NCBI RefSeq assembly: GCF_051106095.1
Contig: NC_135792.1
Location: 13,077,501 to 13,141,500, forward strand
Length of the DNA stretch: 64,000 nt
DNA from: Pogona vitticeps
Lineage: Eukaryota; Chordata; Lepidosauria; Squamata; Agamidae
Reading direction: 5' to 3'
Below the pieces are notes generated by a model that made no database searches, was not told where the DNA came from, and saw only the letters and a program-made list of their open reading frames with translations. Positions 1 through 10,576 of this stretch are shown piece after piece. How positions within the stretch are numbered: position 1 is the stretch's first letter; each line of letters starts with the position of its first letter. A program made the translations under genes and the position numbers.

Positions 1-17
1 TGCGGAACCTTGAATCT

Positions 18-51
18 GTTTTGTTTGTTTGTTTGTTTCTTTGTTTGTTTG
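18..51. repeat. (TTTG)n microsatellite
   Basis: Short tetranucleotide run of TTTG with one TTTC interruption. Confidence 0.9.
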
Positions 52-489
52 CAAACTATCTTGGTTAGTTGTTTTGGGGGAAAACAATTTCTGATAATGG
101 CACAGAACACTCTGGAAAAATGATGGTGGCTTCAATCAGCAGCTGAAGCTCTTTAGAAGGTCCTCCAGTCACCAAGTAGTGACTCATGACTATCCCAACC
201 AACTTCCTTTCTCACCTGCTTCATCCCATTGCTTATTCTTTCCTGAAAAGACATTTGTTCCTTTACTCGTTACAGTGTTTGAAAACTACCTTGATTTTGT
301 TAATCACAGCATTCAACCTCTCCTATCATCCTCATCTACGAGAACCAGGAACTGAAGAATTATTCTTATCCAAGAGCAGGAGAAAATGTTTTGTCATTTC
401 AACAAGGCAAGAGAACAAGAATGAGAAAGATTATTTGTGCAAGCTAAGCAAAATTCTGTTTGCTTTTTGTTTGCTGACTCCTAACAGAG
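52..489. other. No recognised feature
   Basis: Unique-looking sequence with no motif I can name. A 144-codon frame crosses it but has no recognisable domain and runs into the CR1 5' region, so I do not call it a gene. Confidence 0.5.
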
Positions 490-2790
490 CACAGAAGAGG
501 AATATAACTGAGACAGACCCCCGGGAGCAAGTGGCCAGAGCAAATGAACAGGGAGAGCTAACAGGAGTTTGGCAGGGGAGACCGGGGGGGGGGGGCAACA
601 TGTTTGGTTTCTGGATATAGTTACATATTAGCGGAGTTTTCCAGCATCTTTCGAGGCAAAGAAGACAAAAGAAAAGGTACTCAAAGAAAAGCACAAGAAA
701 TAAAAAGGGAACAGGAATTAAGGAGTAAAGAGGTGCTTCACAGTTGGTGATCTGCAAAATGTGTGTAACATCTGTCATCATGCCTGAGAACAACACAAGC
801 CGCAAGTACAAACTGGTAGCACACGTGAAAGAAAAAGTGAATAAAAACTGGGCCAGCCATTGCCCATGCTTGCTGTGAGAGAAGATGAAGAGTACATAGA
901 CAGAACTCTTGAGTAGCAGCAACCAAGATATGTACTGAACGTGGAAGAACAGCATGACAAAACAGAGGAGGAGAGTGCCGAAGACAGAAGAAACTTTGTG
1001 GAGGATACACCTTGGAAAAGTTGGTCACAGTTAGGAGCCAAAGAAGGAGATGACATTCTTCACCAGTAGAATTGCAAAACCGCTTGCAGATTCTTGAAGA
1101 GGGGTCAGGTAGACAGCATGCAAAAGGAGACCTGCAGGAAACCCTGCAGGAGGACATGGGAGGGGGTGAACGTCAAGTCGAGTAGAGTCACTGAACCCAC
1201 ACTTTCCAAAAAGAAGAAGAGAAGAGTAGCTGCAGTAGGAGACTCTCTAATGCTGGGATAGAAACTGAAATACACTAGCAAGAAGTTGGACCCACCAGGT
1301 ACATTATCTCCTATAGATTCAGGATGTGGCAGAAGGATTGCCAGTGCTCATAAAAAGCACAAATACATATCCTTTTCTTCTCATCACGTGGGAACAAATG
1401 ACACAGCCAAGAGGAAGTACAAATAAATCACATCAGACTTTGAACCTCTGGGAAAGAAACTCAAAGACCTTGGGGCCCAAATAGTCTTTTCGTCCATCCT
1501 GCCAATATTCAGATGAGAAAAAGAAAGGGAAAGGGAAACACTCCAGGTGAATGAGTTGCATCTCACAAGGACTGGGAAGAATGTGTTTAGCCACAGCATG
1601 AAGAACTACATCAGGAGGGTTTTAAACTGAATTGGAAGGTGCAAGCTCAGAGATGAGGATCGATGAAGGCTTATGCACAATAAGAGAAATAGACCAAGCA
1701 GTTCAATCATCATTTTCAGAAAAAAAGTACAAAAGAAAGCAGGCCACTAATTATACACTCTCTGGTGTCTCCCGCACAGAAATACAGGAGATTGAGCTTC
1801 ACTGTCCCATCAAGAGCATCTAGATTAATATAATCAGCCCAAAAAACAAAAGGAACATTGTAGTTGGAGTCTACTACTGACTGCCCAATCAAGGAGAAGA
1901 TGTGGATGAAATCTTTGAAAAATAAATTACAAGAATTTCAAGAGAGACCATGTAGTAGTATTGGGGGATTTCAGTTATCCTGATATCTGTTGGAAGAAAA
2001 TTCAGCCAAACATGGCCCTTCTAAGAAATTGTTAGATTGTGGATAATTTTCTCCTACAAAAAGTGGATGAAGAAACTAGATGATTAGCTTTCACTTGATT
2101 CTAATCAATAGGCATGACTTAGTGGAAGAAGTGGCTGTAAGTAAGGGGAACGCAGGTGGAAAGTGTCTGTGTTCTACTTCAAAGAAAACAGAAGCAGAGT
2201 GTAGCTGTACGTGTACACTGAATTTTAGGAAAGCAATTTCCAATATAAACAATGATATGTTAAGTCCCATGGAAGGAGAGCCTAACAGGAAAAGAAAATT
2301 CTAAACAACTGCAAAACAATGCCAACAAGAAAAAAAGGTGAAATATAGCAAAGACGAATCTGACTGCACAAAAAGCTCAAACAGAACCTGACAACAAAAA
2401 AGGACACGTATAGGAAGAAAGGCAAGGCCACAAAGGAAAAGTAGCTAAGAATTTCAGGGATGAAATTAGGAATGCAAAAGCTGAGAATGAGCTAAGGTTG
2501 GCAAGAGAAACCTTCTTCAGGTACGTGCACAGCGAAAGACAGAGAAAAGAAATAGTGGTTCAGCTACTCAGTGGGGATGGTAAAATGATAACAGATAACA
2601 AAGAAAAGGTAGAAGTGCTCAATTCCTACTTTAGCTCAGCCTTCAGTCTATGACTAGACAAATGGGAAGTACAATCGGAGGGGACAGGATTACAGCTTTA
2701 GACTGATACACAAATAGTCAAGGAATATCTTATTATTTTGAATGAGTTCAAATCTCCAGGGCCCAGTGAACTGCATAAAAATGAAGAATT
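490..2790 (+). mobile_element. CR1-type LINE, old 5' portion (5'UTR, ORF1, start of ORF2)
   Basis: The stretch from about 490 to 740 resembles a CR1 5' leader. ORF1 follows from about 745: a Cys/His-type start, an acidic region, then an esterase-like (SGNH) domain at about 1210-1630. Its serine block reads VAAVGDSLM at about 1220, and remnants of the conserved HVGTND-type block and of the 'LHLTRTGK' block near the end are visible. ORF2 endonuclease-like sequence (NIVVGVYY) starts near 1850 and continues to a KSPGPS-like block at about 2750, just before the reverse transcriptase would begin. Many stops and frame changes show the copy is long dead. It ends abruptly, so the RT half and the 3' tail are missing. 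The family assignment rests on ORF1 plus block order; L3 is a close alternative. Confidence 0.75.
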
Positions 2791-3080
2791 TAGTTACTAT
2801 TTTTTATACTTGTCATCAGTATGTTGAAAAAGAAATAAATTGAATTACTAGTTATGTACTACATTACCAGTTATACTAGTTGCAATGCTAGTTCTCTTCT
2901 GGATTCTACTACTTAAGACAAATCTTTAGAGCTGATGTGAAGGGAAAACTTGAAAACTTCCTATTAAGATTCTTCTTTATAATGCCTTGTATTCCCGCTT
3001 CAAATATAGGTTTGAAAAGTAACTAGAGAATGCTATTAAGTACCCCAGTAACTGGATGTTGTTCCTGCTGCACTGGAGCA
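2791..3080. other. No recognised feature
   Basis: AT-rich sequence between the CR1 remnant and a SINE. I see no motif or repeat that I recognise. Confidence 0.5.
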
Positions 3081-3332
3081 TCAGGGCACAGTGGCTAAAC
3101 TGCAGTACTGCAGCCAAAACTCTGCTCACAATCTGGGTTCAATCCCAGGTAGCCAGCTCGAAAGTGACTCAGGCTTCCATCCTTCCAAGGTTGGTAAATT
3201 GAATACCCAGTGTATTGGGGGGGGGGCAATGTGTAGCCTGCATAATAAAAGTGTAAACTTCCCAGAGAGTGTATATAGGGCAGTATATAAGCCACTATAT
3301 GCCACTACAGGACAGTATATAAGCACCACACT
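3081..3332 (+). mobile_element. tRNA-derived SINE
   Basis: A tRNA-like head is visible: a CAGTGGCTAAACTG block fitting an A box and GGGTTCAATCCC fitting a B box. It is followed by a body with the TTCCATCCTTCCAAGGT block common in squamate SINEs. The tail (GTAAACTTCCCAGAGAGTG and GGCAGTATATAAGC) resembles an L2/CR1-like LINE 3' end, and its last part is locally duplicated. The tRNA head is degenerate and continues into a LINE tail, so this is not a tRNA gene. Confidence 0.8.
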
Positions 3333-3589
3333 TTGCTTTACTTATGTTTCTTGTGAAATGTAGCTTTGTGACACACCTAATAATCTCCCCAAAATTAGTT
3401 ATAATATTGCCTGTAACTCTGTACTTTCTTACAATTCTTCAATATCCTTCCTAATCCTACATGTTCTTTTCCACTCCTATCTTTTCCCTATTTTTATAAT
3501 AATCATGGATCATTAAACCGTAAATAGTAGCTTCAATTCAAGATGTCACTCAAGCTCATTTACTGGTCTTTCCTAAGATTAAAATGGTG

Positions 3590-3656
3590 TGTGTGTATTA
3601 TGTGCCAGCAAGTCAATTCATAATGACTCCTTCAGGGTTTTCAAAGTTCATGAGAG
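3590..3656 (-). mobile_element. SINE body fragment
   Basis: The block 'GCCAGCAAGTCAATTCATAA...CAGGGTTTTCAAAG' matches the dispersed squamate SINE body seen also near 22612, 50400 and 55587 in this window. Only a short part is kept, interrupted by the TTTC tract. Confidence 0.5.
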
Positions 3657-3659
3657 ATT

Positions 3660-4084
<425 letters not shown>

Positions 4085-4800
4085 TTTAAAAACGAGACCC
4101 ACACATCCCAGGAAATTACCATCCAATTAATCTGCCGTCTATCGTGTGGAAACTCTGCGTAAGGCATTTATCAGACAATTGTCAGCCTGGATGGACAATC
4201 AAAAGATCCTTGGACCGGAACAGATCGGCTTTTGTAAAAACAAACACCCACTGTGTGGTATTAGCACATCTGGCAGAGAAGTACAACACCATCGGTAGGA
4301 GAAGACTGTTTGCAGCTTTCTTTGACCTGAAAGGGGCCTTTGATTCAATTCCAAAGAAATTACTGTGGGTCAAACTGGAAAAGTCCCCAATAGATAGGAG
4401 ACTCCTGTCTCTTATTCAAAAGCTATACCTACATACAAGCTGTCGGGTCCATTATGGTCCTGCAGATGAACTGATCTGGAGTAACAAGGGAGTCAAGCAG
4501 GGATGTATCTTGGCTCCCTCTCTATTCATTAATGATTTGGGTAATTCCTTGAAACAAGCTTAGGGCCATTTCCCCCCCCCCCCAAGCTTGGCTCCCACCA
4601 AATTCCATTACTGCTATACGCAGATGATGCTGCAGTCCTATCTTTAACTCTACTGGGACTAAAGAGGTTCTTAGCTGCCTTTGTTACCAACTGTGATAAC
4701 AACTGTCTGCCCAAAAGCCAAAGATCCTAGTATTTTCCAAGAGGTGGAAAAGACTGTGTTGGTCCTTACAGAATGACGTTTTGGAATAGGTCAAAGAATA

Positions 4801-5371
4801 CAGTGGTGCCTCGCATAGCGAGGTTAATCCGTTCCGGATTAACCTTCGCTATGCGAAAACATCGCTGTACGGATCAAAAAAAGCCATTGGAACGCATTAA
4901 ACATTGTTTAATGCGTTCCAAATTGGCAGAAAACTCACCGTACAGCGATGTTTTCCGGGTCCGGCAGCCATTTTCGCGCCCTCATTAAGCGAGGGGAGGG
5001 CGCAAAAACGCTGCGCGTGGCCATTTTGGCCGCAGCGAGACCGTGGATCAGCTGTTCGGCGGGTCCAAAATGGCCGCCGGAACACCCGAAATGGCCGCGC
5101 ACAGCATTTTCGCACCCTCCCCTCGCTTACCAAGGGTGCGAAAATGCTGCCCGTGGCCATTTCGGGTGTTCCAGTGGCCATTTTTGACCCGCTGAACAGC
5201 TGATCCGCGGGTCGCAAAGCGAAGGTCGGTAAGCGAAAGGCTTACCGATCTTCGCTATGCGAATTTCGCCCATTGGGGACAACGCGATGCCTTCGCATTA
5301 GCGATCCCAGAAAAGGGATCGCTATGCGAATTCATCGCTGTACGGGGCGCTCGTTAAGCGAGGCACCACTG
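4801..5371. mobile_element. Miniature TA-target DNA transposon (pogo/Tigger-like TIR)
   Basis: The element begins CAGTGGTGCCTCGCATAGCG and ends with the inverse, CGCTCGTTAAGCGAGGCACCACTG. It is flanked by TA on both sides (4799-4800 and 5372-5373). Removing it restores the LINE sequence around it (VKE/YKYLGISF), so it inserted into that LINE. It has no coding capacity. The interior holds GCTATGCG-type inverted repeats and a GC-rich core with repeated 'AAAATGGCCGCCGGAACACCCG'-like blocks. TA target and CAGTGG ends suggest the pogo/Tigger branch of Tc1/mariner; the class is inference. Confidence 0.85.
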
Positions 5372-5911
5372 TATAAGTATCTGGGGATAAGCTTCAGATA
5401 TAACATGAGTTGGGTTGCCCACTGTAAATATGCTCTTAATCTTGCCAAATGCAGTTCACTAGCGGTGGCCTGGTTTTTCTACAGAACCTGTGGCTATCAT
5501 ATCCCTTCAGCCACCCATGTCTCCCAAGCAAAAACAAGGGCACAAGTATTATATGGCACCCCCATCTGGATCACTGCATATAATCCCAAAGTTGAAAGAA
5601 TACAATCCATGTTTTGCGCCGTATTTTGGTAGTCCCCAGTTGTGTAGCTTATGCAGCCCTATGCCCTGAAGGTAGGGGTAGGCTGACTGGAAACAAACAC
5701 TTGTAGTCAGACCCTAAAGTATTGGCTTAGTTTACTTTTTTCAGCAGATCAACTGGGATATGTGCACTATATGCTACTTGATTCCCACCACAATCGGTGG
5801 CAATCTTTCATCCAACAAAAAATAAAGTCCACAGGTATCCCCCTTGCACATATTCTGACACTTAGGTAGAAACAGGCCCTAAGAGTTCTCACCCAGAAGC
5901 TACACGACATA

Positions 5912-6845
5912 CCGTGTTTCCCCGAAAATAAGACAGGGTCTTATATTATTTTTTGCTTTAAAAAATGCATTAGGGCTTATTTTGGGGAGATGTTTTATTT
6001 TTTTCAAGAACAACAATCTGCATTTATTCAATTACCATCATTTATTTTTATTTATTATTATTAATTTATCCCCGTTCTCCTTCCCCTTCTTTAAATGTAC
6101 CTGATGCCACTTCCTCCAGAGGTGCCTCTGCCAGGAGGTGCCACAGTGGTGGCGTGGGTTCCTCCAGTGGCAGTGCCCAGGCTGAGGCTCCCGTTGGGGC
6201 TGGCGGGGGCTGGGTTTGTTTTGAGGGAAACAATGGCAGCAGTGAAGGGGGAGGTGTTGGTGTGGAAGGGGGGCGGGGTCCGAAGCCCGCGAGCCCAGTT
6301 GAGGAAAGGGTGGCGGCTGCTTCAACATGTGGCCCTGCCAGCAGCACCCAGCACCGAAGAGGTCGCTGAACAAGGGGATGGTTAAAAGAGTTATGATAGG
6401 AGAAAGAGGGGAGGGGGGAAATAAAGGCAAGGTGGGGGCAGGCGGGCGGGTGGGGGCTGGAGCTCCGAAATCGCCTCCCCCTCTCCAACCTTGTGCTTTG
6501 TTAGCCTCATCTGGGTGCACACTGGGGGGGGAGTGCGCGCACTGCAAAGGTGTGAGCCCCAAGAGCCGTTTGGGAACTTAGCAGCCAAGAAGCAAGTTCC
6601 TGGCAGTGCGCAGCTCCTTCCTCCCTGGCTGCGCAGCCCCTCTGTGAGCGAGGGAAGTGGGAGAGGAGGGGAAGAAGTTTTAAGTCCCTCTTGAGGGCTT
6701 GGGAGGATCCCGGTGAGTCCCCGATGGAGGGCAGGGTTTCACTTAACTAGGGTTTATTTTTGGGGTAGGGCTTATATTAAAATCATCTTGAAAAATCATA
6801 CTAGGGCTTATTTTCAGGGTAGAGCTTATTTTCGGGGAAACATAG
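5912..6845. mobile_element. Miniature TA-target DNA transposon ('CCGTGTTTCCCC' family)
   Basis: The left end reads CCGTGTTTCCCCGAAAATAAG and the right end CTTATTTTCGGGGAAACATAG. TA lies on both sides (5910-5911 and 6846-6847). Subterminal 'AGGGCTTATTTT' blocks repeat at both ends. The interior is GC-rich and purine-biased with overlapping meaningless frames. It interrupts the same LINE as the 4801-5371 element. A second, shorter member lies at 59132. Confidence 0.85.
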
Positions 6846-7529
6846 TAGAAAAGCAGGAACTCTTTTCCCAGGCAAACAGAACATGCTCCCCTTTTTCACA
6901 TGGTGTTTTGCCCCACCATATAGAACCCCTGTGGGCTACCTAACCTCATTCTGCTCACTGCAGGCCTGCACAGCATTCATGCTGGCCAGACTGAATGTGC
7001 TCTCCCCAGCCCTTCTTCAAGGCAGACTTAAGAGAATCCCACACCAAGAAAGATTCTGCCCATGTAGAAAAGGGTCCCCTGAATTTCTTGCACGTACGCT
7101 TTTATATTGCCCATTTTATGAACAAATCAGGAATAACCTAATCTCCCTATTGTTGAACATGTTCCAAGGCTACCCTTCTAGTTGGTTGGTAAAATACACC
7201 CTGTTAGACCATAAACCTTATACCACAGCACAGGTAGCAAAGTTTTTCCAAGCTGCAATGCACAAGAAGGTGGAGCTTGTCCCGATTACCAAATCTCTCA
7301 ATGCACCTATCTCCCTGTCGTCCCTCTCATTGTTTTTACTGTATGGGTCATATAACCGCAATAAACTTCTTTGTATTTGTATTATTCTTTGATCTTCCTG
7401 CTTTGCTTTGAAGTCTATTAAGTGACTTCCAGATGATCCAGCTGGTCTTGTCCTGGTGGAAGGCACTCTTTAGAGTTCATCCATTCGGCAAAGTGTATTG
7501 TTTTTGTGCTCCAGCAGTAAGTACTTCTA

Positions 7530-7625
7530 GAAGTGAGATGTTTAAGGAGTGATTTTACCAGCTCCGCTACCACCACATGTTTCCATGGCCACGGAAGGGA
7601 TTCAAACAAATGTCTCCTTCACTCT
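7530..7625 (-). mobile_element. tRNA-SINE fragment (degraded)
   Basis: The order of GAGTGATTTTACCAGC, CATGTTTCCATGGCC, GATTCAAAC and a CTCTACCCATAACCCC stretch matches the minus-strand order of the SINE at 33570-33740, including a decayed B box. A short, old fragment. Confidence 0.45.
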
Positions 7626-7703
7626 ACCCATAACCCCACATTTGGCATACAATTTAAAAAGTGTATGTGAAATTTAAGAATCACTAAACCAGCACAATTA
7701 TCC

Positions 7704-7795
7704 TATTTATTTATTTATTTATTTATTTATTTGTTTGTTTGTTTGTTTGTTTGTTTGTTTGTTTGTTTGTGTATGTGTGTGTATGTATGTATATA
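7704..7795. repeat. Compound microsatellite (TTTA)n-(TTTG)n-(TATG)n
   Basis: Three adjoining tetranucleotide tracts: TTTA at about 7704-7730, TTTG at about 7731-7769, then TG/TATG to about 7795. Confidence 0.95.
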
Positions 7796-8641
7796 TAGTG
7801 GAATGCCCCTCTCAGAGAGGCTCACCATCTCCCTAGATTATGTTTTTTCAGTTACAAGTGAGCAATTTTTAGCATCTCAAGCACGTTGGGAATCTTTTCT
7901 TCTTCTTCCTGAGGTTTAATTATTGTATATTGGATCTAACCAGTGTATAGGTGTAGCTGGTTGGAGGTGTTCATGTAATCTCCCTCAGAGAAACCAGTGA
8001 TGGAGATTGTGTTAGAACACAGAGGTGGCAACCCTAGATTTTCTTTTGTTCACATCATCATATTTCCAATATGCATATATTTTGTGTGCAGACCAGTCCA
8101 TCCAATTTCTGCATTGGCTTGTGAATGGTTAAAACCTAAACCATAGCTTCTGCTCAAGTTTATTCACGTGTGAAACCCAAAAACTGTTAAAATGACATGA
8201 TTGCTTACTTTTATACTCCACATTTGTCCCTCCATGTAAAGTTTCTTCTCTGCTTAAAACTGCTTACAAACTTAAATTTTAGTTTCATATTTGCATAATA
8301 ACTGGTCAGAAAGAATTACAAATAACTAGTTAATATGCCAAGAGGTGTTAATTTGAACCCTGCCCAAAAGCGTTTGTAAATTTGTTTTAGTAGTAGATGT
8401 GAAAATGTAATGCAGTGTAAATTAGAGAGATTAAACCATTTTTTTAAGTTTACAGGAAATTACTGAAAAGAAGGAGTCCCTCACCACCTTGAACATGCCT
8501 GGAATCTCGAGGCTGGTACTGAAACTTAAAAGCAAGAACATGTTTTCATGGACACATAAGAAAATGTCAAGAATGAAAACAAGGGAAACTGAGCAGCATA
8601 AATGTTTGCTCTGCCACTGAAGTCTCTGTTTTCTATCTTTA
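7796..8641. other. No recognised feature
   Basis: Unique-looking AT-rich sequence between a microsatellite and a miniature transposon. No domain, SINE or LINE block identified. Confidence 0.5.
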
Positions 8642-9053
8642 CAGTGGTGCCCCGCATGACGACAATAATCCATTCCGTTAAAATCACTGTACAGCAAAAT
8701 TGTCATCATGCGAAAAAAACCCCATTGAAATGCACTGAAAACCAGTTAATGCATTCCAATGGGGGAAATATCTGATTGTCCTGTGAAGATCCTCCATAGG
8801 GTGGCCATTTTGCGATCACTGTCTTGTGAAAATCGGTCCAGAAAACAGCAGGGAGCCATTTTGCGAACCACCAATCAGCTGTTTTAAATAATCATCTTGT
8901 GAACAATTGGTTCACGAAGCACGGACCTAACTGTCATTAAATGAAAATCCCCCATAGGAAGCATCGTTTTGTGATCGCTATAGCGATTGCAAAAAAGTCA
9001 TCATCAAGCAATTTCGTCATCATGCGGGGTAAGCATCTTGCGAGGCACCACTG
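8642..9053. mobile_element. Miniature TA-target DNA transposon (pogo/Tigger-like)
   Basis: The ends CAGTGGTGCCCCGCATGACG and CGAGGCACCACTG are inverted repeats, with TA on both flanks (8640-8641 and 9054-9055). Interior GTCATCATGCG repeats and 'AGCCATTTTGCGA' blocks match the element at 34039, so these are two copies of one family. Non-coding. Confidence 0.88.
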
Positions 9054-9237
9054 TAATGGCTTGGCAAATCTGTCTAGGGCCTGCAGGTTGTCCTCCAAGC
9101 ATATCTGCTCAAAGTGGCTTGGGAGACTTGTAAGAGAAAGGGTCTTTTCGGTGGTGGCACCCCACCAGTGATATGGTCATCCCAGAGAGGCTCAGCTGGT
9201 TCTTCAAATATGGTCTTTCTGGCACCAGGTGAAAATA
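9054..9237. other. Short spacer, no recognised feature
   Basis: Sequence between two TA-target elements, with no clear identity. Confidence 0.4.
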
Positions 9238-9624
9238 CAGTGGTGCCTCGACTTACAAACGTCCCTACTTATGACCACTTTGAGTTACGACCGGCTCCGG
9301 CGGCGAAATTTTGCTTCTACTTGCGATTGGAGCTTCCACTTATGAACAGAAAAAGGCAGGGGGGGAAAGGCAGGAAATTCAAATTTCTAACTATAGGTCA
9401 TGATGAGGCTGCTTCTTTGTAGCTCTTTCACCCCAGCAGTTAGAGAATGTGCGCCGTCGTTGGAGGCTTGGGACTGCCTCCTTCTGCTTCTGAGTGTGTG
9501 TGTGTGTATTTGCAGGGAGGCTTTGGGCTGCCTTGTAAGGTAAGGTGCTGTTTTCTGCTTTTAAAAAACTGTTCCAGGTGTTTTTGCAGCATGGTTTTGA
9601 GCTGGGGAATTATGTTTCTGTGCT

Positions 9625-9777
9625 GTGATGGGTCTTGGGGGGTTTGTTTGTTGGTTGGTTGGTTGGTTTTTTTTCCCCCCATTTCCGATGGGTCTTGGAG
9701 GGTTTTGTTGCTTTTTGGAGTGTTTTTCCCCCATTTCTGATGGGTCTTGGGGGGTTTGCTGGTTTTTTGGTCCCCCC
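9625..9777. repeat. G/T-rich minisatellite, left part
   Basis: At least three degenerate copies of a GATGGGTCTTGG-GGGGTTTG...CCCCATTTC unit, about 50-60 bp each, inside the split DNA transposon. The tract resumes at 15318 beyond the LTR element. Confidence 0.8.
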
Positions 9778-10302
9778 TGTGACAAACCCAGACCTACTGG
9801 GATCTGCCACACATTAACTAAGCTGCCACCAACCATTCCCTATAAGAAGTCACACAGACCAGGGATGGATTTTTAAACAAATAAAAGAACAAGGTTTATT
9901 TAAATCACACACAGGGAAAATAAAATGATCAGGTGAATAAGATATAGTAACGTGGCTTAATCTCATTCATACATGCATACAGTTTGGTTCACACAGAACC
10001 CTTAACTTGAAGCACAGACCCTGAACCTATCAGTTCTGGCTAACCATACAGACACCTGAACCTATCAGGTTGGTACTCTGACACACAGTAGTACCCTGTC
10101 TGACACACAGACTCCCACACCAGCTTCTTCTTCCCAGCTGCTGCTTCTTCACATCCCAGCGTCTCCTGAACTTCACCACACAGGCTTCACATATATATAC
10201 AGTACAGCCCCTCCTCCTGATGTCCCGCCTTCCACTCCCCATAGGATGGAACTTTCCCTCCAAACCCATGACAGACAGGTAACATCAGTGCTGTATGTAA
10301 CA
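9778..10302 (-). repeat. 3' LTR of the Gmr1-like element
   Basis: 525 bp, with TG...CA ends when read on minus (starts TGTTACATACAGC, ends GGTTTGTCACA). It is nearly identical to the copy at 14793-15317; the differences I see are at two single positions. The TTTATTTAAAT stretch near 9895 may belong to its polyadenylation region. Confidence 0.95.
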
Positions 10303-10315
10303 CCTCCCCTCTTTA
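10303..10315 (-). promoter_or_regulatory. Polypurine tract
   Basis: On minus this reads TAAAGAGGGGAGG immediately before the 3' LTR, the expected place for the plus-strand primer of an LTR retrotransposon. Confidence 0.8.
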
Positions 10316-10576
10316 TAAGTTGTTTTGTAGGGGGAAAGCTAAGGTGCTTTTTCCCAAAAAAACAACCTGGATAAAACACACAACAACAGTTATACATACC
10401 ATATCATACATACTTATACTTACATTCTAAGTTAACCATAGCAATTAGGCATTTAAACATTTACCATATACATTACATCAAGTTACCTTTATTCATACAA
10501 ACCAAATTCAAAAAACAGATACATTTAACTTTTTGTCATCAATATATATACATAGTCCATGTTTCTTTCGCCGTCT

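Larger units (their letters stand above)
4085..7400 (+). mobile_element. Non-LTR LINE (RT and C-terminal region), split by two DNA transposons
   Basis: Three collinear pieces (about 4085-4798, 5374-5909 and 6848-7400) form one LINE copy. The first piece holds RT blocks: a 'PINLPS'-type start near 4130, AAFFDLKGAFDSIPKK near 4312-4350, GVKQGCILAPSLF near 4490 and a degraded YADD region near 4615-4630. The second begins YKYLGISFRYNMSWVAHC (thumb). The third carries FTLARLNVL-like and ERFCPCRKGSPEF (CCHC-like) blocks, then a short 3'UTR ending in an AATAAA-containing tail near 7360-7385. Frameshifts and stops are present in all parts, for example a stop near 4561 and another near 5630. The conserved blocks are clear, but the clade is uncertain (possibly Vingi/Ingi-like). 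Confidence 0.75.

Noticed and set aside
3081-3180. A functional tRNA gene
   Set aside because: A- and B-box-like sequences are present, but the head is degenerate and continues into a SINE body and LINE-like tail; the same holds for the heads at 19965, 21360, 33700 and 55770.
5911-6588. Overlapping Pro/Gly-rich frames of up to 174 codons
   Set aside because: GC-rich core of a miniature transposon; frames on both strands, none with a domain.
9440-9876. Gly/Val/Phe-rich and Pro/Thr/Gln-rich frames
   Set aside because: Translations of the G/T-rich minisatellite in a DNA transposon.
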